Source of the DNA: Cladosporium sp. IMV 00045
Taxonomy: Eukaryota > Ascomycota > Dothideomycetes > Cladosporiales > Cladosporiaceae
NCBI GenBank assembly: GCA_001931905.2
Contig: MSJI02000528.1
Span: 1 to 15,300, forward strand
Length of the DNA stretch: 15,300 bases
Direction of reading: 5' to 3'
The notes beneath the pieces were generated by a model. The model worked only from the letters and a program-made list of their open reading frames with translations. It was not told the origin of the DNA and ran no database searches. Both the position numbers and the translations under genes were made by a program. Of this stretch, positions 8,501 to 15,300 are shown one piece after another (position 1 is the first letter of the stretch; every line of letters starts with the position of its first letter).

Positions 8501-9649
8501 ATGACATCAAAAGACACCGACCTCCTCGCCCGCCTCAACGCCCTCAAACCCACCAGCGTGCAACTCAACTCCACCCCCCAACCCAGCTTCGACGTGGAAA
8601 CCTCCAGCCCACGACTCAACCCATCAGAATCATCAGCATCAGTAGAAGATCGACTCGCCTCGCGCCTCAAAAGTCTCCGCGCAGGAACCTCATCGCCCTC
8701 CGCAAACGCCACAATCCAAACCGCCAAAACCGCCAGCAACGACGAAGATGCAGCAGACGCCCTGACCTCCCAAATTAAAGACGAAGTAGCCACCTCGGAA
8801 CCCCTCGCAGACTGGCAGCAAGGCGCGGGCACGGAGCAATCCATCGACGACCTTCTGGCGGAGCTGGAACTGAACGAGCAGGCTAAGCTTGATCCTGAGG
8901 ATCCGAAGGATGTGGCGGCTCTGTTGAAGGAGGTGAGGGACGCTTTGCCGTCTGAGCGTGAGGCGGGCGATGGAAGCGAGGGGGGAGAGGCTGTGAATGA
9001 AGTGCGCGGGAAGTATGGTGGAAATGATGATCACTTAGGCGATGAGCCTGAGAATGCCAAGTCGGAAGACCAGCGAGATCAAGAGGACGCAGACGACTAC
9101 GTGCAAAGAGTTCTTGCCGAGCTGGATGTTGAGCGGAAATACGGTCTCGCTGAGCTTGAAACTGAAGACCAAAACGAAGATGAAGATGAAGAACGGTCAT
9201 CTTCGCCACAAAAACAGCAACAAGAAGAAGCAACCAACACAAACACAAACACAAACACCACCCTCGACCTCCCCTCCACCCCCTCCAAAGAACCCATCCC
9301 ACAAACCTCCGACCTCTCAACCCGCCTATCCGCCCTCTCCCTCCCCAGCACACCCACCGCCCCACCCTCCGCCCAAGCCAAGCAAAAAGCCGCTTCGGCA
9401 CTCGCAAAAACCAAGTCCAAACCCAAAACCAACGCACCGACTTTCACCGACGAGGAAATCGACTCTTGGTGCTGCATCTGCAACGAAGACGGGGAATTGA
9501 AGTGTCTGGGCTGCGAAGGGGACGTTTATTGCAGGGAGTGTTGGAATGAAGGGCATGGGGAGGGGGAGGGGAGGGAGAGGGGGCATAGGGCTGTGGTTTT
9601 TGTGAAGAAGAGGGGCGGTGGTGGTGGTGACGGGGCGGTGGCGGCTTGA
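8501..9649 (+). CDS. ANCHR/ZFYVE19-like protein with B-box zinc finger and MIM1-like motifs
   Basis: An intronless 382-residue, mostly disordered acidic protein. Its C-terminal zinc finger (323-366) reads W-C-C-I-C-N-E-D-G-E-L-K-C, then L-G-C, D-V-Y-C-x-x-C, G-H, G-H, as in the B-box-like domain of animal ANCHR (ZFYVE19), the abscission/NoCut regulator that retains the ESCRT ATPase VPS4. Two segments fit the MIM1 consensus (acidic-x-x-L-x-x-R-L-x-x-L-basic), which binds the VPS4 MIT domain: D5 to K16 and E49 to R60. A third, L272 to S280, fits in part. No FYVE finger is visible, unlike the human protein. Other segments are a helical I-D-D-L-L-A-E-L-E-L (115-124), a second helix near 199-214, an Asn-Thr repeat (246-253) from a hexanucleotide tract, and a Gly-rich tail. 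A role in ESCRT-III/Vps4 control is inferred. Confidence 0.8.
   Translation: MTSKDTDLLARLNALKPTSVQLNSTPQPSFDVETSSPRLNPSESSASVEDRLASRLKSLRAGTSSPSANATIQTAKTASNDEDAADALTSQIKDEVATSEPLADWQQGAGTEQSIDDLLAELELNEQAKLDPEDPKDVAALLKEVRDALPSEREAGDGSEGGEAVNEVRGKYGGNDDHLGDEPENAKSEDQRDQEDADDYVQRVLAELDVERKYGLAELETEDQNEDEDEERSSSPQKQQQEEATNTNTNTNTTLDLPSTPSKEPIPQTSDLSTRLSALSLPSTPTAPPSAQAKQKAASALAKTKSKPKTNAPTFTDEEIDSWCCICNEDGELKCLGCEGDVYCRECWNEGHGEGEGRERGHRAVVFVKKRGGGGGDGAVAA
9236..9259 (+). repeat. Short (AACACA)n-type microsatellite inside the ANCHR-like CDS
   Basis: About four copies of a 6-bp unit encode alternating Asn-Thr. The unit length keeps the frame if copy number changes, so length variation between strains would be tolerated in this disordered linker. 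Confidence 0.7.
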
Positions 9650-9924
9650 TCAGAGTGATAGATGGTTTGGTTGGATTGGGAGGATTTCTGGGCTTGGCTC
9701 TGGGCCATGCACGCGTTTTAATGGGATTTTTGCAGTGGGATGTCTATATTACAAGTATTGATCGATTCAATACGCTATTTCGCTGACGAGTGATGTGAAT
9801 CGTCGAAGCAGGCTTGATGCCCCCGAACTCCAAGAACGCCTTCGCTCCTCCTAGTTACCATGCAAACCCAGTATGCGTCACCAGCAAAGCCATTGCTCGT
9901 GCTCTCTTCTCAAGACTGAGTATC
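9650..9924. other. Convergent 3' spacer, ANCHR-like gene and RFC2
   Basis: 275 bases between two facing stop codons. It holds both 3' untranslated regions and nothing else that I can support. Confidence 0.55.
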
Positions 9925-11223
9925 TTACTTCTTACCCAGAATGCCGGCGATTTGCAAGCACAAGTCCAGAATCGTGAGATGCTCGTCACTCCCATCCACA
10001 AGCCTCTTGTCGGTCTCCGAGAAGCACAGCACAATACTGCTTTTCTGCCAGTCACCGACAGACTCGTCACGTACGACTATCTGGTCGTAGAGTTGCGTGG
10101 TGAGAGTAGTCGCGCTCCAGCCTTCGGCCACTAGATCTTCGACCGCTTTCGACACGCGGCCGTACACGGTGCCTTTTGAACTGGGCTGCATGGCTGTGAT
10201 TAGACCCTCAATAGTCGGCGTGGGAATGACACCCGCGATTTCCTCAACGCTCTGGACCGTGATGGCCACATCGGCGCCTTTGCCCGCACCGCCATCAACA
10301 TCCATAGCATCTTCATCCTCATCGTCTCCCACCGTCTTCCGCTTCTTCTTCGGCGGCCCTCCCCTCTCCGCCGACTTGCCCTGCACCGCCCCCACCAACC
10401 TAGCAGCCGACTGCAAGAACGTAATCGCCTTCCTCAAATCACCCTCACTGCACCTCAACAGCGTCTCCACCACACCCTCCTCCAACCTCACCTCCTCCAA
10501 CCGCGCAATATCCTCCAACCTCCGCCCCGCATTCCCCTCGTCCAAACTCTTGAACCGGAACTTACTGCACCTGCTCGCCAGCGGGTCGATGATGCGCGTG
10601 ACGTAATTGCACACCAGACAGAAGCGCGTGATCTTCGAGTACGTCTCCATCGTCCTGCGGAGCGCACTCTGCGCATCCTGCGTCATGCTATCCGCCTCAT
10701 CGAGCACGACAATCTTGTACGGCGGACAGGGGTACTTTTTGCGATACTCGACGCCCGCGGGCCCGGAGGGTGGGTTGGAGAGTTGCATGCGCGCGAAGTC
10801 CTTGACTTTCTCGCGCACGATGGAAATGCCGCGCTCGTCGGAGGCGTTCAGCTCCAGCACGCGTGATTTCATCAGTTCCGGGCCGTAGAGCTGTTTGGCG
10901 AGCGCGAGGACTGTGGAGGTTTTTCCCGTGCCGGGTGGGCCGTAGAAGAGCATGTGTGGCAGGTTGGCGGATTGGAGGGTGCGGCGGAGGACGGTGACGG
11001 TGTGGTCTTGTGCTGTCACGTCGTCGAGGGATTTGGGTCGGCTGGGGAGGGGGTTGTTAGTTGATCGTTAATTGTATGTGAGGTGCGTGTGTGAGGCATC
11101 GTACTATTTCTCAACCCATGGTTGCAGTCTGTTGCTCTCTGGCTGTGCGGTGGTGGGTTTGGAAGAGCTCGCTGCAGCAGCGGCCTCTTTTTGGCGGGCT
11201 CTGATGTCGAAGAAATTGGCCAT
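9925..11223 (-). CDS. RFC2: Replication factor C subunit 2 (clamp loader small subunit)
   Basis: Two exons, 11223-11105 and 11041-9925, give 411 residues. The 63-nt intron (11104-11042) has a GTACGA donor, an AACTAACAAC branch site and a CCCCAG acceptor. Splicing joins W-V-E-K to Y-R-P-K-S-L-D-D-V, the conserved RFC box. Other motifs are Walker A G-P-P-G-T-G-K-T (74-81), N-A-S-D-E-R-G, Walker B L-D-E-A-D (153-157), R-R-T-M-E and the S-R-C arginine-finger motif (196-198). The closest match from memory is yeast Rfc2 ([19 protein letters not shown]). It is a subunit of the pentameric AAA+ loader that places PCNA on DNA. An insertion at about 258-297 carries K-K-K-R-K and an Asp/Glu run and makes the protein about 60 residues longer than yeast Rfc2 (353). 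Exon 1 adds [10 protein letters not shown] and an Ala/Ser stretch. Confidence 0.95.
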
Positions 11224-11583
11224 GTTTTGTTTCTATTTGATCGATTGAGGTGTTTCGCAAAGAAGGCTCCAAATGATCAAATCAAGTCGTTCGCCTTCCG
11301 TCCAAACCCCCCACGAAGTTTGGACGAGCACCGAAAGACGCGCATCAACGCGACGGAAGCACTTCAACCCCGAAAGGGTAAGCCGAGCCGACGTCACCCA
11401 AGCTGGCTGTCTCCCAAGGCCAGCATGCTCGCTAGGCAGTCCCCGACATCAGCAGTGGTGTATAGGCGCGAGGAGAGGACCGCGATGAGTCCTAATACAA
11501 CCCGTTGACAAAACGTAACAAATCTCAACTGATCGCGTTCCATTTACCATGCGAACGCTGCCAGCCAACACCAACCACAAGAC
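11224..11583. promoter_or_regulatory. Shared divergent promoter, RFC2 and Dsc4-like gene
   Basis: A 360-base intergenic stretch. Two ACGCG cores (11338-11342 and 11348-11352) are 10 bp apart, one helical turn. ACGCG is the core of the MluI box bound by MBF in yeasts, which drives G1/S transcription of replication genes, so a role at RFC2 is plausible but unproven. A short uORF at the right end belongs to the Dsc4-like transcript. Confidence 0.4.
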
Positions 11584-11587
11584 ATGA
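11549..11587 (+). promoter_or_regulatory. 12-codon uORF overlapping the Dsc4-like start
   Basis: An ATG in good context (ACC before it) opens a 12-codon frame whose TGA stop (11585-11587) overlaps the main ATG (11584-11586) as ATGA. It lies 35 bases upstream and out of frame, so most scanning ribosomes would translate it first. The arrangement suits termination-reinitiation or repression of the main ORF, provided transcription starts upstream of 11549. Confidence 0.5.
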
Positions 11588-12662
11588 ATGATGAGCCTGC
11601 TTCATCCGCCGCCGCAGCATCCTCATCGCGAGTCGCCAACGACCTCCCGACCGGAGAAGCGCTATCCGACAACAACGATGAAGTCCCATCCGCCGCAAAG
11701 ATCGCAGAGAGGAGGAAGAAGAACAGGGAAATGTTCAACAGGAAGAGAGGCCAGTTGTTGGACGACCTCTTGTACAATCTGGACATCCTCGTCTACGCCC
11801 AGCTGAGCGCTATATATTACATGGAGTGAGTAGGGTTGGAGATCAGACACCTGCGAAGCCGATGCTTACAATCAATCAAAGCTGTTCTTTCCTTCGCTTC
11901 CTTATCCGCGCATTGGTACAATTCGTCCTCCTAACACCCAAACCCCCGACATTCGTCCAGCCACCCGACCAACAACCCTTCGTCGGCGCAATTCTTGGAA
12001 TAAATACCATATGCATAGCACTACACCTCTGGCTCAGCCCCGCGGTAGGCACAGAAGCGACCAGAGGCTACCTGCACGGCGGCATGGCCATGGATTTCAT
12101 CGGGCAGGAAGGGCCGACAAGCCGGATCGTGCTCGTCCTGCTCGATGTGCTGGTCATGGCCTTGCAGCTCGTCCATTTCACCGCACATATCAGCAGGAAG
12201 AGATTGAAAGACGGCGCCACTGCCACGACCACCACGCCTCAAGCGCCTGAAACGGCATCAACGCCTTCTCAAGGCCAAGACCTGGACAGCGAAGAGCGCG
12301 GCGTGCGCCACTCCGTCGAATTACAGCGACAAGACGACATCGAAATGCAAACCCTCAACGCCTCCGGACGTCCCGACGCCCCGGCACCCACCACAGCAGA
12401 AGACGATTCAGAACCTACAAGCAACGAACGCGCCTCCCTCCTCTCCTCCCCGCCGCAAACCGACATGCACATCTTCGACGCCGTCCACAGCGGCCAAATC
12501 GTACTAGCCGACTTGAACGTGTGGAAAGCGAGCAGGGAGCAATTTCTGACAAGCCGGAAAGCTGCCTCATCGGCGGAGCAGAGGGAGGCGCGGCGGGCGA
12601 CTTATCGCGCGCAGCTTACGAGGGGGCTGTTTCAGGTTGGGGTTGCGAGGTTGGGGCGTTGA
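11584..12662 (+). CDS. dsc4: DUF1746 membrane protein, Dsc E3 ligase subunit 4-like
   Basis: Two exons, 11584-11825 and 11882-12662, give 340 residues. The 56-nt intron has a GTGAGT donor and a CAAAG acceptor with a CTTAC branch-like site; splicing joins Y-Y-M-D to C-S-F-L-R-F-L-I-R. A basic stretch E-R-R-K-K-N-R (42-48) precedes R-G-Q-L-L-D-D-L-L-Y-N-L-D (55-67), the start of the DUF1746 fold. Membrane segments are likely at about 83-100, 113-132 and 162-184, with T-P-K-P between the first two. From residue 190 the tail is disordered, Thr/Pro/Glu-rich, with E-R-A-S-L-L-S-S. DUF1746 proteins include fission yeast Dsc4, a subunit of the Golgi/ER Dsc ubiquitin ligase that in S. pombe activates SREBP under low oxygen. 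The domain assignment is firmer than the Dsc4 orthology, which is from memory. Confidence 0.8.
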
Positions 12663-12668
12663 AATTCG

Positions 12669-12713
12669 AAACGTTTCTTGGAATGATTCCTTTTTCGAAG
12701 AGAAGAAACGTTT
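12669..12713. repeat. 11-bp perfect inverted repeat (hairpin) after the Dsc4-like stop
   Basis: AAACGTTTCTT at 12669-12679 is the exact reverse complement of AAGAAACGTTT at 12703-12713, with a 23-nt loop. It starts 7 bases after the stop codon, so the transcript could form a hairpin at the start of its 3' untranslated region. Both arms contain the palindrome AAACGTTT, so a pair of protein-binding sites is an alternative. Confidence 0.6.
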
Positions 12714-12949
12714 ATGGCTATGTATATGAGCAATTAAAGTTTGCATATAGGTTTGATATCTCGGTAGGGCGAACAAGAGATAGGTCATGCCATGCGCTTC
12801 AATAGAATCACACCTAGCCACCAAGCCACCAAAGTTATACGGCTGTTCCGATACCACAGTACGGTAATGAATCGTCCGATCGATACAGAGAGAACTACAT
12901 TCTCCGGTTGAGAGACAGACGACTTCTATACTACTTGAACATCTCTGCC

Positions 12950-13352
12950 ACGTCAGCGTTGGTACATCAAAGGATCGACGCGGGAAGCACGCGAACGGAT
13001 ACATGATCAAGTCTGATCTCATATATGCTAATACCAGCCACCTCCGTACACTGAAAGGCATGTTGGCCACGGAGAGAGAGAGCAGTCGATGCGTTCGAGA
13101 TATGGCAAAATAATGAAGGCAAGGATTGCTATCTCTACGCCATATATACTAATACTATTAGCGTTCGTATACTAAAAAGCATGCTTTCTAAGGAGAGAAT
13201 AGCAAAAACGTTCGAGAAAAATCGAGAAGACTAAAGTACAAATCGCGACACCTCCCGCTCTGTGCATACTATTACCATAAGCGTTCGTACACTGGAAAGA
13301 TCATGAACTGTAGGGTCAACGCGAAGAGCATCCTGGATCTCTATCCGCGGCA
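12950..13352. repeat. Diverged part of tandem array, about four units
   Basis: Units begin near 12950, 13016, 13137 and 13261. Each has an anchor like GCGTTCGTACACTGAAAG; the anchor GTA(C/T) falls at 12962, 13046, 13167 and 13287, so the spacing is 84, 121 and 120 bp. The distance from the CGT anchor to a GAGAGAG tract in the second unit (27 bp) nearly matches that in the downstream 99-bp units (28 bp). This suggests that both blocks are one repeat family at different ages. Copy 1 is the weakest. Confidence 0.5.
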
Positions 13353-13890
13353 TTCGTGCTCGTATCAGCGGGCCTCGTCTGTCCAAAGCAACGCAGGTCT
13401 TTGAGAGAGATGATCTGAACTGCCTAAGAAAAGGAGCTTTCTCTGTGGCTCTTGTGCTCGTATCAGTGGGCTTCGTCTATCCAAAGCAACGCAGGACAGC
13501 CGAGAGAGGCAGTCTGAACTGGCTTAAAAGAGAAGCTTTCTCCGTGACTTTCATGCTTTTATTAACGGCACTCGTATATCTAAAGTAATACAGGATTGGC
13601 GAGAGAGATAGTCTTAACTTTCTTATCGAAGACGCTTTCTCTGTGGCTTTCGTGCTCATATCAGCGACTCTCGTCTATCCAAAGCAATGTAGAACATCGG
13701 AGAGAGATGAGCTAAAAGATGATTTCTCCGTCATGCTTGTCTCAGCGGCGCCCGTCTATCCAAGACAACGTTGAACTGCTGAGAGAGGTAATTACAAAAG
13801 AGGCTTTCTCCGTAGCTTCTGTGCTTTTATCGACGGCGCTAGTCCATCTGAAGCAATACAAGATTGACCAGCAGTCGGATTTCGACCCGG
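13353..13890. repeat. Degenerate 99-bp tandem repeat, six copies
   Basis: Copies start at 13353, 13451, 13550, 13649, 13737 and 13818, with lengths of about 98, 99, 99, 88, 81 and 73 bp. Shared landmarks in each are a GTGCTCGTATCAGCG-like head, CTATCCAAAGCAACGCAGG, GAGAGAG and GCTTTCTCCGTGGCT. The first two copies match at roughly 80%; copies 2 and 3 differ at 31 of 99 positions. Those 31 changes fall 9, 11 and 11 by codon position in the frame most open on the plus strand, so they do not look like protein-coding change. Noncoding minisatellite is the preferred reading. Confidence 0.75.
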
Positions 13891-13892
13891 AG

Positions 13893-13924
13893 AAAAAAAA
13901 AAAAAAAAAAAAGGGGGGGGGGGG
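13893..13924 (+). repeat. Homopolymer junction A20-G12
   Basis: Twenty A are followed directly by twelve G, at the right edge of the tandem array. Such a pure purine tract can adopt unusual structure and is prone to slippage, so the exact length is uncertain and an assembly or sequencing artefact is possible. Confidence 0.8.
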
Positions 13925-14039
13925 CAGAAACTGGAAAGATGCAAAGCAGAAACGTGATAGAAACATTCGATGCCATAACGTGTTGCAAGTCTAAACTTCT
14001 CATATACATCATGAAAACCCCTAACAGCAGACCTCAAGC

Positions 14040-15300
14040 TTACACAAGATACCTGAACCCCTTGTTCATCCTCCTCTTCTCGTCCTCGGGATCGACCGCC
14101 TCCTGGGCGTCCCACGAGACCTCCTGCGCCTCCAGCTCGCGGTTCAAACCGTTCAGCATGAGCTTGAAGCCGAAGCAACCGATGATCGTCGCGCCGAACA
14201 TGGCCGTCACAACACCATAGCTGTTCCTGTAGCCGTTGTCCTCCATGTCCCACACGTAGGCGCCGGCGATGTTTCCGATCTGGCTGAAAGCGTTGATCAA
14301 AGCGATGGCGACGGCGCGCTTGGCGGGCGGGCGTGGGAAGGAAGAGGAAATCCAGGAGTAGAAGACGATGAAACCCGCGTAGCTGCCGGCTTGCAGGAAG
14401 AGGGCGACGTAGCGGGCTGCGGTGTTTTCTGTGCTCATGCTGATGATGAAGCCGACGAGGCCCATGATGACGGGGCCGACGATGTGCCAGAACTGTGGTT
14501 GGTGTTAGTCAGCCCGGGTTGAGGTTGGGGGTTTGGAGTGGTGTTGTGGGACGAACCTTTTCTTGGAATTTGTCGGAGCTCCATGCTACGAAGACGGAGA
14601 AGATGCAGGAGAAGACCCATGGCGGGGCGCTCATCAGGAGGGTGCCGGTTGTGTTGAAGCCCAGAGTGGTGGTGAGGGACGGCTGTGAGTGTGTTAGTCT
14701 TGCTTGACTATTGATGGGGAATGTGGTCAACTTACGAAGTAGGCGTTGAAAGAAAGGCCAACGACGTAGGTGGCGAAGAGGATGCACATAACGTAGACCT
14801 TGCTGTCCTTCAGGGCCATCCAGAGACCGTCGAAGGTTCCCATGTCTTCAGGGTCGACGTCGGCAATACCAACATCCTCGGTCATTCTCAGCTGAGCGAC
14901 CTCCAATTCTTCCTTAGTGAAACCCCATGAGTTGTGGGGCAGGTCGGGCAGGATGAAGCCGGCCAGGATAGCGATGAGCATTGTTGCGGCACCCTCGACT
15001 GTGGAATAGTGTTAGCAGCTGTACAACATACGTAAAGTAATTGAATGTCGAGCACTTACTCCAGAACAACCACCTCCACGCCGCGTGGCCCAGCGTTCCC
15101 TCCATGTTGCTGAGCACACCAGCACCGATCAGAGAAGAGAAGGCGTTTGAGATCAGGTTGCCGCAAAAGAGCAGGGCGTTTCTCTTGGTGAGCTCAGAAC
15201 GAGTGTACCATTTCGAGAGAATCATCAAGGCACCGGGCAGGAAAGCAGCCTCGACGAATCCGAGACAGAATCGAATAGCAACCATGCCACCGAAGTTCTG
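14040..15300 (-). CDS. MFS transporter, Dal5/allantoate permease-type (ACS family), 5' end missing
   Basis: The C-terminal 360 residues of a multi-exon permease; the N terminus lies beyond 15300. Exons are 15300-15060, 14998-14736, 14682-14557 and 14492-14040. The introns (61, 53 and 64 nt) have GTAAGT, GTAAGT and a weaker GTTCGT donor, with CTAAC branch sites, and all joins preserve the frame. The visible part opens in the middle of the N-terminal half with R-F-x-L-G-x-x-E-A-A-F-L-P-G, followed by Y-x-R-x-E-L-x-K-R, W-R-W-L-F-W-I-E-G and the long central loop with L-P-D-x-P. The C-terminal half begins at L-S-F-N-A-Y-F, and A-P-P-W-V-F plus S-S-D-K-F precede the last helices. The tail is hydrophilic and ends R-Y-L-V. 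Family members import anionic nutrients such as allantoate, nicotinate or tartrate with protons; the substrate cannot be read from the sequence. Confidence 0.9.

Larger units (their letters stand above)
12663..14039. other. Noncoding stretch between the Dsc4-like gene and the MFS gene
   Basis: 1.38 kb without a supportable gene. It holds an inverted repeat just after the Dsc4-like stop, a decayed tandem array (about 12950-13890), an A20-G12 homopolymer and roughly 100 bases of MFS 3' flank. GC content is lower than in the neighbouring exons. Confidence 0.6.

Noticed and set aside
12567..13070. A 167-codon minus-strand ORF over the 3' end of the Dsc4-like gene
   Set aside because: It overlaps the supported CDS antisense and has no start context, intron or domain that would support it.
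12950..13890. The tandem array considered as a CRISPR array
   Set aside because: The units are contiguous and strongly diverged, without short identical repeats separated by unique spacers, and the host is a eukaryote.
13719..13994. A 91-codon plus-strand ORF ending in Lys and Gly runs
   Set aside because: It is made of tandem repeat units plus the A20-G12 tract; the even spread of changes over codon positions argues against coding.

Overview
This window looks like chromosomal DNA of a filamentous ascomycete (Pezizomycotina). The evidence is short GT-AG introns of 53-82 nt with CTAAC-like branch points, GC-rich coding exons, closely packed genes on both strands, and proteins of fungal type (TVP23, a DUF1746/Dsc4-like protein, a Dal5-type permease, a fungal royal-jelly/Yellow-like secreted protein). 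I cannot name the genus. I found no tRNA, rRNA, CRISPR array, virus or intact transposon.

Layout. 68-418 (+): small oxidoreductase-like (OXLD1-type) protein. 419-1844: gene-poor stretch with one intron-like relic and the promoter of the next gene. 1845-3307 (+): secreted MRJP/Yellow-like protein in three exons. 3551-6811 (-): valyl-tRNA synthetase, with an in-frame mitochondrial presequence upstream of its first usable AUG. 7267-8015 (+): TVP23, three exons, divergent from the synthetase. 8501-9649 (+): ANCHR/ZFYVE19-like B-box protein. 9925-11223 (-): RFC2, two exons, convergent with the ANCHR-like gene. 11584-12662 (+): DUF1746/Dsc4-like membrane protein, divergent from RFC2. 12663-14039: noncoding stretch with about ten decayed tandem repeat units that end at an A20-G12 homopolymer. 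14040-15300 (-): 3' part of a major facilitator transporter that runs off the window.

Most genes are conserved housekeeping functions: translation, replication clamp loading, Golgi membrane, ESCRT-related control and Golgi/ER ubiquitin ligase. They form no pathway, and ordinary fungal gene packing explains their order. I found no convincing undescribed multi-gene system. The best leads lie in gene architecture: a possible non-AUG mitochondrial start of valyl-tRNA synthetase, three VPS4-binding MIM1-like motifs in the ANCHR-like protein, a uORF overlapping the start of the Dsc4-like gene, and the decayed repeat array.

Splice sites were placed by eye from donor, branch and acceptor signals plus frame continuity. 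Family names come from recognised motifs; no database was searched.
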